DNA from: Accumulibacter sp031732795
GTDB taxonomy: Bacteria > Pseudomonadota > Gammaproteobacteria > Burkholderiales > Rhodocyclaceae
Assembly (NCBI GenBank): GCA_031732795.1
Contig: JAVMKC010000060.1
Location: 1-64,000, forward strand
Direction of reading: 5' to 3'
DNA: 64,000 nucleotides
Numbering within the stretch: position 1 is the first letter of the stretch; every line of letters begins with the position of its first letter. Shown in pieces: positions 1-7,664 of this stretch. Under the pieces are notes generated by a model. The model saw only the letters and a program-made list of their open reading frames with translations. It had not been told where the DNA came from and did not search any database. Position numbers and translations under genes: made by a program.

Positions 1-2
1 GC

Positions 3-2201
3 ATCGATCTGACCGCCCCGACGATCAGCGTCAGCGCGCCGGACAACACCAACGACAGTACGCCGACGATCACCGGCACGACCGACGCGCCGGTCGGCAG
101 CACCGTCACCCTGGTCGTCAGCCAGGGCGCGACCAGCCAGACGCTCACCGCCACCGTCCAGGCCGGCGGCACGTACAGCGCGACCGTCCCGACGGCGCTC
201 GCCGAGGGCGGCTATACCGTCACCGCCAGCGTCACCGACGCCGCCGGCAATACCGGCCATGCTAACGATCCGGGGTCGATAAATATTTCCCCGGTCACCG
301 CCAATGTCTTTGCCACCGGCAATGAAGATCCGGCCTCGCCGATTGCCATCGCCTTGACCGCTTCAGATACCGACGGCAGCATTGATCACTATGTCATTTC
401 CACGCTACCGGCGAATGGAGTCTTGTTTACCGACGTCGCAATGACGCATCCGATCACGATCGGACAAAGCGTCGCCGGACCGGTGTATTTCATGCCCGCC
501 AGCAACTGGAGTGGCAACACATCATTCAACTACGCGGCAGTAGATAACAATGGCGTGATCGATTCGACGCCGGCGCAAGCCAGTGTGACAGTCACCCCGG
601 TTGCCGATATGCCGACGTTGCAGATCGCCATGCCCGATCTGTTTGTCTTGACGCCAGGCAACACCGTCATTTCGACCGGGGCAACCGACCGGGAAATCGT
701 CCCAGGCCCGACAGATTATGAAATCGGTTCCGGTGTCAAACAAAGTAATCTCGAAGCCGAGTTGGGACTGGCCACCAACTATTTGGATAATCGCTTCAAT
801 CCGGTCGGTCCGGGGGTCACCGATGACGGATTTGTCGACATCATCGACGGCAAGTTGACCGAATCGAACTATGCCATGACCACCGGGATGACGGTGACCT
901 GGAATTACGCTTTCAAGAACGGTGAGGATTTGCTCTCCGAAGTGGCCGCCGGATACAACGATGTGGTGGTTTTGTTGGTTACCGACCCGTTGGGCAATAA
1001 ACAGTCGTTTCTCGTCGATGCCTCCGAGGAAAAGTTTCCGGCGCAAATCTCGAACGGAACGTTCAGTTTCACTGCCACCATGCCGGGCACTTACACCTTC
1101 GACTGGCTGGTGATGAATTCGGGTGACACTTACAAAGACTCTTCATTGTCGGTCAATAAACCACAGTTCACCTTGAGCAGTCACCCTGGTCAGACTTATG
1201 CGGCGCCGGTTGATCTGGGTACATTGGCGGCTCTGACCGATACCGACGGTTCCGAAACGTTGGCCGTAACCATCGCCAACGTGCCGGCCGGTGCCGCGTT
1301 TACTGCTGGTACGCCGAACGCCGATGGCTCGGTCTGGACGTTCACCGCCGCGCAATTGGCCCATTTGGAATTGTTGCCGCCGTCCGGCTATACCGGAACC
1401 ATGGATTTGCTGGTCACCGCCACCAGCACGGAAAACGCCAATCACGCGACGGCCAGCACCAGCCAGCACCTGACGATCGGTTTCGGCGAGACGACTACCA
1501 CCTACTCGAACAGCACCGAAGCCGCACAGTCGCTCACCGGTACGTCCGGCAACGATCTGATCCGCGGTTATGCCGGCAACGACACCATATCTGGCGGTAG
1601 CGGTCACGATATCATTTACGGTGGTGCCGGTAACGATACCGTTCAAGGTGATCAAGGCAACGACAACCTCTATGGCGGCGTCGGCACCGACAGCCTGAGT
1701 GGGGGCGCAGACCACGACAAACTCTATGGAGGGAGCGGGAACGATATTCTTGACGGCGGCACCGGCAATGACCTTCTGGCCGGCGGCCAGGGGAGTGACA
1801 ACCTGACCGGCGGCTTGGGTTCGGACGTTTTCCAGTGGTCTTTGGGTGATGCCGGCAGCGCTGGAACACCGGCGGTTGATACGATCGCTGATTTCGCAGT
1901 CGCCTCTCGCTCGGCCGGCGGCGATGTGCTCGACTTGCGTGATCTGCTGCAAGGTGAGCATTCCTCGTTGAGCAGTGCCGACCACTTGGGCAACCTGACC
2001 AACTATCTGCATTTCACGGTCAGCGGCGACACGACTACCGTGCAAATCAGCACCAGCGGCGGTTTTGCCGGTGGCTTCAATGCGTCAGCGGTCGATCAAC
2101 AGATCGTTTTGTCGCACGCTGATTTGTCCGCCGGTGGGCTGACCACCGATCAGCTGATCATTCAGGATCTGTTGAGCAAGGGTAAGTTGCTCACGGATTG
2201 A
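3..2201 (+). CDS. C-terminal part of a giant RTX adhesin / type I-secreted protein (5' end outside window)
   Basis: The frame is already open at base 3 and gives 732 visible residues, so the true start lies upstream; a TTG near 354 is only an internal codon. Residues 1 to about 95 look like a bacterial Ig-like repeat (ending near GYTVTASVTDAAGN). A cadherin/VCBS-like module follows, then a domain of about 200 residues I cannot name, then about ten glycine/aspartate-rich RTX nonapeptides (residues ~513-613). The last ~115 residues resemble the VCA0849-type type I secretion C-terminal target domain (DVFQW, later LDLRDLLQGE). Known family role: Ca2+-stabilised cell-surface or extracellular adhesin exported by an ABC/MFP/TolC system. 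No secretion genes are visible here; they may lie upstream. Ligand and total size cannot be told. Confidence 0.9.
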   Translation: MDLTAPTISVSAPDNTNDSTPTITGTTDAPVGSTVTLVVSQGATSQTLTATVQAGGTYSATVPTALAEGGYTVTASVTDAAGNTGHANDPGSINISPVTANVFATGNEDPASPIAIALTASDTDGSIDHYVISTLPANGVLFTDVAMTHPITIGQSVAGPVYFMPASNWSGNTSFNYAAVDNNGVIDSTPAQASVTVTPVADMPTLQIAMPDLFVLTPGNTVISTGATDREIVPGPTDYEIGSGVKQSNLEAELGLATNYLDNRFNPVGPGVTDDGFVDIIDGKLTESNYAMTTGMTVTWNYAFKNGEDLLSEVAAGYNDVVVLLVTDPLGNKQSFLVDASEEKFPAQISNGTFSFTATMPGTYTFDWLVMNSGDTYKDSSLSVNKPQFTLSSHPGQTYAAPVDLGTLAALTDTDGSETLAVTIANVPAGAAFTAGTPNADGSVWTFTAAQLAHLELLPPSGYTGTMDLLVTATSTENANHATASTSQHLTIGFGETTTTYSNSTEAAQSLTGTSGNDLIRGYAGNDTISGGSGHDIIYGGAGNDTVQGDQGNDNLYGGVGTDSLSGGADHDKLYGGSGNDILDGGTGNDLLAGGQGSDNLTGGLGSDVFQWSLGDAGSAGTPAVDTIADFAVASRSAGGDVLDLRDLLQGEHSSLSSADHLGNLTNYLHFTVSGDTTTVQISTSGGFAGGFNASAVDQQIVLSHADLSAGGLTTDQLIIQDLLSKGKLLTD
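1539..1839 (+). repeat. RTX calcium-binding nonapeptide repeats
   Basis: Tandem repeats of the form GGxGxDxUx are read in the adhesin frame, for example GGSGHDIIYGGAGNDTV and GGTGNDLLAGGQGSDNL. They are known to fold into a Ca2+-loaded parallel beta-roll outside the cell. DNA identity between units is low, so this is protein-level repetition rather than a recent tandem duplication. Confidence 0.9.
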
Positions 2202-2225
2202 AGCCGGGCGAACCAAGGGCGGACG

Positions 2226-2413
2226 GGCCGGGAGCATTCGTCGAGAATTTGCGCCAGTTCTTCCATCACTGGCTGCGACAGGGTGTTGGTCGAGGGGCGG
2301 CTCGGCTCGCCGTCGCAGTCGATGGTCGCCCAGGCCACGCCGTCCGTATCCCGCTCGACCCGCCAATGCTGGTAAGTCATCGTCTGTGCGCTCATTTTCT
2401 GTTCCTCGACCAT
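2226..2413 (-). pseudogene. 5' fragment of a FadJ/FadB-type 3-hydroxyacyl-CoA dehydrogenase gene
   Basis: From the ATG at 2413 the minus-strand frame reads MSAQTMTYQHWRVERD and continues with VAWATIDCDGEP and VMEELAQILDE. This matches the first ~60 residues of the enoyl-CoA hydratase domain of fatty-acid oxidation alpha subunits. Family resemblance stops near 2226, next to the end of the RTX gene, where a full protein would need about 650 more residues. It lies one base from the thiolase fragment stop, as expected of a thiolase-dehydrogenase operon. I infer an operon piece left by a deletion or rearrangement; it cannot encode a working enzyme. Confidence 0.65.
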
Positions 2414-2414
2414 T

Positions 2415-2573
2415 TCAGGTCACCGTCTCGATCAGCATCGCGCCGCCCTGGCCGCCGCCGATGCAGATGGCGGCGATTCCGCGCCGGCCGCCGTTGGCGC
2501 GCAAGGTGTGCAGAAGCTGCAGGACGATCCGCGCGCCGGAGGCACCGACCGGATGACCGAGGGCAACCGAGAC
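2415..2573 (-). pseudogene. 3' fragment of an acetyl-CoA acyltransferase (thiolase) gene
   Basis: The frame ends in the typical thiolase C-terminus: ALGHPVGASGARIV, then a segment with GIAAICIGGGQGGAMLIE. The GHPxGxSGAR and CxGGGxGxA motifs carry the catalytic His and the second catalytic Cys of the family. Resemblance begins abruptly at about 2573, exactly where the ATCGGGGTCA repeat cluster starts, so about 340 N-terminal residues are missing. It is read as the truncated tail of a fadA-like gene, not a small protein. Confidence 0.7.
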
Positions 2574-2652
2574 ATCGGGGTCACAACCGAGGCATCGGCG
2601 GCAAGGCATCGGGGTCACAAGGCATCGGGGTCACACACAGGCATCGGGGTCA
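2571..2652. repeat. Short repeat cluster GCATCGGGGTCA
   Basis: Near-identical copies of (G)RCATCGGGGTCA start at about 2571, 2605, 2621 and 2640, with a decayed copy near 2591. The last runs into GGTCTTGCATTTATTCAT, and a diverged echo (GGGCTCAAGTCTTGCA) occurs at 2711. From memory, similar ATCGGGGTCAGGTCTTGCATT sequence flanks REP-associated (Y1) transposase genes in environmental proteobacteria, but no such transposase is visible here. Confidence 0.7.
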
Positions 2653-3045
2653 GGTCTTGCATTTATTCATTTCGGGTTACACCATTGTCCACCATCGGAG
2701 AGCTTAGCCTGGGCTCAAGTCTTGCAATCATGCATTCATGCCCAACCCGGCGCTCCAGACGACCAGCCGCATGAAGCCAGTTCGTTGCCTGAGCTTTCAC
2801 ATTGGGCCCTAGAACATGGCTGAAATCGTCACGCTGTTGCTGCTCCGGCTACGCCGACGACAGATCGGTGAGCACAGTGGCGCGGAATACGCAAATCGAA
2901 ATACCCGGGCCGTACAACCTCATTCGGGCCGTCCGTTGACGGCCGGCGCAGCACTGTGGTTCTCGCACAGGGGCGCGGGTTAGGTAACGACGGTCGAGGT
3001 CTCGCGGCGCATCCCAACTCGCTCGTTGTTCCAGGCTATACTCTG
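2653..3045. other. Gene-poor spacer before the cassette array
   Basis: No convincing gene. A 55-codon frame (2816-2983, starting MAEIVTLLLLRLRRR) has no recognisable domain and no clear ribosome-binding site. A GCCCAAC motif at 2740-2746 with ATTGGGC near 2803 hints at a further, decayed attC site, but the inner arms pair poorly. The stretch may be an eroded cassette. Confidence 0.4.
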
Positions 3046-3123
3046 GCCCAACCAGCCGCTCAACCGGGCCGCACACAGTCGGCTTCGCCGTCTGCGGTTG
3101 TCCGGTTAGCTCCAACGTTAGGC
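3046..3123 (+). other. attC recombination site 1
   Basis: R'' GCCCAAC (3046-3052) pairs with R' GTTAGGC (3117-3123). Inner arms AACCGG and CCGGTT pair, and a central hairpin (CCGCA...TGCGG) gives the folded bottom-strand form used by integron integrases. Cassette 1 begins immediately after this site. Confidence 0.75.
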
Positions 3124-3155
3124 GTCACACGATCTTCGACTTCCGCGAGTCCATA

Positions 3156-3545
3156 ATGTTCAAGAAGCACACGGCTTACCCAAAGACCAAACAACTGCAG
3201 CGCTATCTGTTCCCGCACGCCTGCTTTGGTTGCCGCAAGGTGTTTCGCAAGCCGCTCAGCGAGGTTGCTCGCCTCTGCCCTCAGTGTGCTGCGCCGATGA
3301 CAACACTCGGGCGGAAGTTTCACACTCCGAAATCAGGTGACCGTGCTCAATGGAAGGAGATTCAAGTCTTGGTCGAGCATGGCTTTACCTTCGACTCCGT
3401 TTACCGAGCCACAGAGTCAGGCGGCCGAGTAGCGGTTCCTTATCCGAGAACGCTGGCTGAAATTCCGGCTTTTGTTGCGGAGTTTCAGAGTCAGGCGCGA
3501 GTTCCCGCACCAGTCCGTCCGGGAGCGCCACCGAGTGACGCCTAA
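3156..3545 (+). CDS. Cassette-encoded zinc-ribbon protein, function unknown
   Basis: A 129-residue protein starts at an ATG 32 bases after attC site 1. It carries two CxxC pairs (Cys23/26 in HACFGCRKVF and Cys41/44 in LCPQCAAPM), a treble-clef or zinc-ribbon arrangement expected to bind one Zn2+. The rest is basic with a proline-rich tail. The stop codon TAA is part of the downstream attC R'' box (GCCTAAC), the classic layout of an integron cassette. There is no signal peptide or membrane segment. I do not recognise a named family; DNA or RNA binding is possible but unproven. Confidence 0.75.
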   Translation: MFKKHTAYPKTKQLQRYLFPHACFGCRKVFRKPLSEVARLCPQCAAPMTTLGRKFHTPKSGDRAQWKEIQVLVEHGFTFDSVYRATESGGRVAVPYPRTLAEIPAFVAEFQSQARVPAPVRPGAPPSDA

Positions 3546-3668
3546 CCACTCGCCCGAGCCGACCCGCTACGGCAGGCATCGTAAGCCCGGGCTGAGATAC
3601 TCCGTCCATTCTCTCAGCCCGGGCTTACGCCACCTGCTTGCGCGGGCGGCTCTGCTCGAACGTTAGGG
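3540..3668 (+). other. attC recombination site 2 (long, 129 bp)
   Basis: R'' GCCTAAC (3540-3546) and R' GTTAGGG (3662-3668) bracket a strong imperfect palindrome. The core is a perfect 18-bp inverted repeat (3580-3597 against 3612-3629, CGTAAGCCCGGGCTGAGA). Further pairing includes GCAGG/CCTGC and CCGC/GCGG on the flanks. The length is nearer to Vibrio-type repeats than to the ~60-bp sites of short resistance cassettes. Confidence 0.85.
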
Positions 3669-3816
3669 GCCCCATTGAAGGCAGCTTCGGCCCCCGCTAA
3701 GCATCCAGACAGTTCGCCCTGTCCGGGGAAGGTACGCAGTCAGTCCCGCGCACTTTTACTCCCTGCTGTCCTCTCTTCGAATCGCACACTTCAGCGTGCC
3801 ATTTCGACGTTAGGTA

Positions 3817-3945
3817 CGAAGGTGGCCCGGGTCAAAGGGCTGGTTTGTCACCATTGCTCCCGCTGCGGGCGGCGGAATCGCCATCCGCTACTGCCCTCAC
3901 TGCGGTACCAAGTTGGCTGGCTCGAGCAGGGCTCTCCGCAAGTAG
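3817..3945 (+). pseudogene. Beheaded zinc-ribbon cassette gene
   Basis: One frame reads GWFVTIAPAAGGGIAIRYCP, continues HCGTKLAGSS, and ends at a TAG (3943-3945) just before the next attC. This is the C-terminal half of small cassette proteins that end in a YCPxCGxxL knuckle. Upstream the frame meets a stop at 3811, inside an attC-like GTTAGGT core (3809-3815), and there is no ATG, GTG or TTG start. The N-terminal half with its partner cysteines is missing. I infer loss by recombination or deletion within the array. Confidence 0.55.
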
Positions 3946-3951
3946 CATGTG

Positions 3952-4022
3952 GACTAACCCTCCCATCGAGTGGACATCCTCCAGCGAGGCACCTTGGCCG
4001 CCGCCCATGTCAAACGTTAGAG
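3952..4022 (+). other. attC recombination site 3
   Basis: CTAAC (3954-3958) is followed by CCTCCCATCGAGTGGACATC. The right side reads GCCGCCCATGTCAAACGTTAGAG, with R' GTTAGAG at 4016-4022. The CCATCGAG/CATGTCAAACGTTAG arms are the arrangement often seen in environmental attC sites. The loop sequences between them vary, as expected. Confidence 0.8.
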
Positions 4023-4505
4023 GTGCCGCGCTTGCGTACAGAGAAAATTTCTGATCTAGCTGTTTCTCATTTTGTCACGGTTCCCTCCCGTGGAGGAACT
4101 GCTCACTCGGTCGTATCCATCTACATAGACGGTCAACACATTCCCGAATTGCCTATCGCTGTGGCAACCAAACCAAATTCAGGCCAAAACGTAATTGTTG
4201 CTTTTCGAGGCGAGGCAATAACGGACATTGTTGGCTGGCTAGACCCGGTAACGAATACCCCGATTGTCGTCATCCCAAAAATCGTTAGCTACTACCCAAT
4301 CATTCTCATATTCCTATTCCCAATACTTTCAATATTGCTAATCACCGCGTATCTAAGCCACAGGGACATTTGGTTCTATTTGGTAATTACGCTTGTAGTC
4401 GCTCTTGTTCTCATACAAGCCATTGGCTGGCCGGGCGTTGCACGCCACCTAAAGAAAGCTCAGGCGCAAAATGAAGAAAAGCACCGCCAGCGTCTAACTT
4501 CATGA
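4023..4505 (+). CDS. Cassette-encoded two-helix membrane protein, function unknown
   Basis: A GTG directly after the attC core (4023) opens a 160-residue frame; a TTG at 4032 is an alternative. A soluble N-terminal part of ~95 residues (SIYIDGQHIP, NVIVAFRGEA) is followed by two hydrophobic helices (from YYPIILIFLFPILSI, and from IWFYLVITLVVALVLI) and a charged tail. The stop lies 7 bases past an attC R'' box (GTCTAAC, 4492-4498). Base composition is visibly more A+T-rich than the chromosome around it, a common sign of recently captured cassettes. No family is recognised. Insertion in the inner membrane is the only safe prediction. Confidence 0.65.
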   Translation: MPRLRTEKISDLAVSHFVTVPSRGGTAHSVVSIYIDGQHIPELPIAVATKPNSGQNVIVAFRGEAITDIVGWLDPVTNTPIVVIPKIVSYYPIILIFLFPILSILLITAYLSHRDIWFYLVITLVVALVLIQAIGWPGVARHLKKAQAQNEEKHRQRLTS

Positions 4506-4862
4506 ATTAACAATAGTGTTACGAAGCCGCGTTCCCCGGACTTCGCGCTTGCGCCAGACGACGGGTGCTGTGTTCTGATTGTAGGCATTGGGCAGGCATG
4601 GATGGCCTCGATGAGTTGGTCTTGCTTCGCAAGCTGGCGTTGTTGAGGGTCTTGCGCTGGAAAATGCCGAACCAGATTTCGAGCTGATTGAGCCAACTGG
4701 CACGGGTGGGCGTGAAGTGGAAGGTGACGTTGGGATGAGGCAGGCCAACACGATGCGCGAGCGTTCAGCCATACGAACCTCCCCGCTTCGACTCCTGGCC
4801 ATGCGCTCAAGATCGTCCATGACTTCCGGCGTACACGACAACGCAACGGCCACTCGCGCCAT
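4500..4862 (-). pseudogene. IS630-family transposase remnant (internally deleted, frameshifted)
   Basis: The minus strand opens with MARVAVALSCTPEVM and RSRIVLACL, typical of the IS630 N-terminus. It jumps almost directly to the far C-terminal part: HFTPTRASWLNQLEIWFGIF is read in another frame, and NQNTAPVVWRKREV then NTIVNS in the first frame. The central DDE catalytic core is absent. About 120 codons remain of an expected ~340. Its 3' end sits on the left half of an attC site, so the insertion or its decay probably destroyed that site. Confidence 0.7.
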
Positions 4863-5415
4863 GACAACACGCCCAATGAGTTGGTGAAAGTGTCATCATA
4901 ATACTGCCGTATTTATTCGCAATTAGTGACTAGCGAGCCAGATGTCTTTGGCGTGATGAGCGTCGCCCCCCCCCGATCGGACCTCGTCGCTGCCGTCGAA
5001 GCCGGCAGCGTGCGGATTCGTCGGTCACGACTTTTACGGCCGGATTTCGGGCTGGTCATCGTGCGCGGCGCATGACTTTTCCGACACAGCGCCTTCGCTC
5101 GAGCATGCAGCGTGTTTGGGCTGGTTCGTGTCTGTCCGGCTCGAATCCGCACGTTTTGGCGGCTTCAGATTGCCAAGCTCTGGTTCCGTGGAACTGGCGC
5201 TTCATCGTGCCGAAAGCGTGACCGATCTCGTTACGTAGTTTGCCGACAAGCCGGTGGCGTGGTATGTGTCGGCAGCGGATGGTCGTTGCCCGCCAGATCT
5301 GAAGCCGATGGCAGAATACCGGAAGACGAGGAGTATAATCCCCGACTGTCGTATCGCTTTCCGTTTGCGCCGCACCCAGCTTCGGTATTGCCGGACGCAA
5401 ACTCTCTTCTGCGCG
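4863..5415. other. Degraded intergenic region
   Basis: No supported gene. It contains a C9 homopolymer near 4966. On the minus strand at 5122-5241 there is a piece reading HAFGTMKRQFHGTRAW that faintly resembles IS5-type transposase C-termini; this is weak. The promoter of the DUF3422 gene must lie at the right end, but I see no clear boxes. Confidence 0.35.
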
Positions 5416-6696
5416 ATGAAGACCATTCACCCACAGCGCGACGCGCTGCACCATGAAGTGCATGCGCGTCCTTACGAGCGCCTTGCGGCGCCGTTGATTC
5501 TTACCCGTATCGGACTGGTCGAGGCGGATGGTGCGCAGGTGCGGGAACATCTGCGAGCGCTGCTGCGCGATCGTCACCTGCCGTTGCCGGCAAACGACAG
5601 CAATCATCTCAGCGTCGATCTCGGTGGCATAAAGTTGCGCTGGGAGCAACACACCGAGTTCTACACCTGCACTTTCTGGCGACCGTTGTTTCCTGATGCC
5701 GCCGATTTCTCACGTTCCGCTCTCGCCGACCTGCCGCCGGATTGGCTGGCCGGACTGCCGGGCAAATGGTTGATCGGCCTGCATGTGCTGGTATTGCCGC
5801 TGCAGGAGGGGGATGGTGAACTGCCGCTGGCCGTGCGTCGCGATCTCGACGAAGACAGCCGTATCGGTTGTGCAGCGATCGAGGACGCCGCCAGGATCTA
5901 TACCGATTTCCGCTTGCGCGACGGCGGGTTCGGCCGCTTTATTGTCGTGGTCGATGAAATGTCGCCACGTCGTCTGGGACGCCTCGTGCAGCGGGTCATC
6001 GAACTCGACACGTACCGGATGATGGCTCTGCTCGGCCTGCCCGTGGCGCGTGAGGTGAATGCCGCGCTTGCCACGGCCGAAGTTGATCTCGCGGCGCTGG
6101 CGGCCAGGATTGGCAATGCCAGCGCCTGCGAGGAACCGGAACTTCTGCATCGGCTGACCGAACTTGCCGCTCATGTGGAAGGGCTGTATGCACGCACGCA
6201 TTCGCGTTTCTCGGCCAGCGCCGCGTATTTCGAGCTCGTGCAGCGGCGCATCGACGAACTGCGCGAAGTGCGCACCGCCAACCTGCAGACGCTGCGCGAA
6301 TTCATGGATCGCCGTCTGCTGCCGGCGCTGCAGACTTGCGCCTGGGCTGCGCGTCGCCAGCAGGCGCTCTCGGAACGTATTTCCCGGGTTTCGAATCTGT
6401 TGCGGACGCGCGTCGAGATTGAAACGCAGCAAAGCAGTGCGGGCCTGCTCGAGGCCATGAACCGTCGCCAGAAGGCGCAGTTTCTTTTACAGAGCGCGGT
6501 CGAAGGGCTCTCTGTCGCTGCCGTCACCTATTACGGCGCGGGCCTGATCGGCTATCTGGCGAAAGGGGCCAAGGAGGCGGGGCTGTTTGCGGTCGCGCCG
6601 GAAATTGCCGTTGCCATCAGCGTTCCCTTCATTGCCACGATGGTCTGGCTCGGCATCCGTCGCCTGCATCGCCGCGTTCAGGTCGTGGTCGATTGA
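5416..6696 (+). CDS. DUF3422 family membrane-anchored protein
   Basis: A 426-residue protein starting at ATG 5416 with MKTIHPQRDALHHEVHARP, the hallmark HPxRxxLHxEVHARP opening of DUF3422. The frame is open further upstream, but the conserved motif marks this start. Family features seen: a mostly helical body with a long charged helical stretch (FELVQRRIDELREVRTANL) and two hydrophobic segments near the C-terminus (AAVTYYGAGLIGYLA; VAISVPFIATMVWLGI). Family members are widespread in proteobacteria and of unknown biochemical function. The gene stands alone, convergent with the DUF4130 gene downstream. Confidence 0.85.
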   Translation: MKTIHPQRDALHHEVHARPYERLAAPLILTRIGLVEADGAQVREHLRALLRDRHLPLPANDSNHLSVDLGGIKLRWEQHTEFYTCTFWRPLFPDAADFSRSALADLPPDWLAGLPGKWLIGLHVLVLPLQEGDGELPLAVRRDLDEDSRIGCAAIEDAARIYTDFRLRDGGFGRFIVVVDEMSPRRLGRLVQRVIELDTYRMMALLGLPVAREVNAALATAEVDLAALAARIGNASACEEPELLHRLTELAAHVEGLYARTHSRFSASAAYFELVQRRIDELREVRTANLQTLREFMDRRLLPALQTCAWAARRQQALSERISRVSNLLRTRVEIETQQSSAGLLEAMNRRQKAQFLLQSAVEGLSVAAVTYYGAGLIGYLAKGAKEAGLFAVAPEIAVAISVPFIATMVWLGIRRLHRRVQVVVD

Positions 6697-6841
6697 TCCC
6701 TGCCCGGCAGCGGATCCCGTTTCGGGTGCTTTGATTACGATGAGGTGGCGGAGCGTTCAAATCGTCGCTGAACTGGTGCAGGAGCGTCCCGGTACGAGGT
6801 TTCTCATGATGAGCATGGCAATCGCAGGCAGAACGATCTGG

Positions 6842-7648
6842 TCATGGTGAATGGCCAGAGTTGTCGCCCGGCTGAAAATTCTTCTCGGTAAGGTAGCGCC
6901 AATAGCGTTTCGGCATTTGCCGCAGATGTTGACGGGGATTGTTTCTTTCGGCGATGTTGCCATGGGATAAATAGCCTCGCCATAGCGTTTGATAGGACGC
7001 TTCGTCACTGGCCAGCAGTTGTCGCCACTCGGCGCCGATGATGGGTTCGAGGTGGTCGATCCACTGGATCTGCTGGCGGTCGAAATAAATGCCGAACTGG
7101 CGACGGACGTCGAAAATCGCCCAGCGTTGATCGCCGTAGCGACGTTTGAAATGATTGGCCAGCAACAGCAGAACGTCGTATTCGGGGGCGATGCGGGCGA
7201 AGTAGACGTCATTGCCGGTTTTTTCGAAGCGGACGAAGCCGAGCAGGCGGTGTCTTTCGCGCCATACCCGATTCGCCAGCCGGTTGATTTCGCTGATTGC
7301 CGGATGGGCATGATCGTCGAGGACGTTTTGTCCGGGGGAGGCCAGCGCATGACGCAGCGTGGTCAGCAAGTGTTGTTCGATGCCGGGAGCTTCGGATAGA
7401 AAAGCCAACAGCAGGCGCTGCACGCCGGAGCGGGAAAACAGCTTTTCCAGTTTTCGCAGAACCCGATCGGCTTTTTCCGGATCGCCGGGCGAGTCGATCG
7501 CCGGGGCGAACAGGTCGGCGGACGAAGCGTTGGCTTTGGCGATGGCGAACTGCTCGGGGTCGGCCCGGGCATAGCCGAATTCGGCGTACAAGCGGAAGAC
7601 CGCCGTCAGAAAGCCGACGAAACTGCCATCGTAAGTGAGGATGCGCAT
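6842..7648 (-). CDS. DUF4130 protein, partner of radical-SAM DNA-metabolism protein (TIGR03915 type)
   Basis: A 268-residue protein whose start MRILTYDGSFVGFLTAVF is characteristic of the TIGR03915/DUF4130 family ('probable DNA metabolism protein'). The central part (RLANRVWRERHRLLGFVRF) and YFARIAPEYDVLLLLANHF are typical too. It sits 16 bases downstream of the radical-SAM gene in the same orientation, and the two families nearly always co-occur. Known: proposed from genome context to act together in DNA repair or modification; no reaction is established. The full family length appears present. Confidence 0.85.
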   Translation of the reverse strand: MRILTYDGSFVGFLTAVFRLYAEFGYARADPEQFAIAKANASSADLFAPAIDSPGDPEKADRVLRKLEKLFSRSGVQRLLLAFLSEAPGIEQHLLTTLRHALASPGQNVLDDHAHPAISEINRLANRVWRERHRLLGFVRFEKTGNDVYFARIAPEYDVLLLLANHFKRRYGDQRWAIFDVRRQFGIYFDRQQIQWIDHLEPIIGAEWRQLLASDEASYQTLWRGYLSHGNIAERNNPRQHLRQMPKRYWRYLTEKNFQPGDNSGHSP

Positions 7649-7664
7649 TGTCGTCGGGGAACGC

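Larger units (their letters stand above)
3046..4505 (+). mobile_element. Integron-type gene cassette array without visible integrase (CALIN-like)
   Basis: Three well-formed attC sites (3046-3123, 3540-3668, 3952-4022), an isolated GTTAGGT core at 3809 and the left part of another attC (GTCTAAC at 4492) are spaced like cassettes. Each is preceded by a short plus-strand frame whose end falls at or close to the R'' box. The last cassette is visibly richer in A+T than the surrounding genes. No intI or attI is present in the window, so this may be the distal end of a larger integron or an orphan cluster. Confidence 0.8.

Noticed and set aside
3675..4022. Upstream extension of the membrane-protein cassette frame
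   Set aside because: The extension reads through two attC-like cores and a different cassette remnant. The GTG right after the attC is the natural start.
5122..5241. Minus-strand HAFGTMKRQFHGTRAW piece as an IS5-type transposase
   Set aside because: Too short and too weak to call; noted only in the spacer entry.
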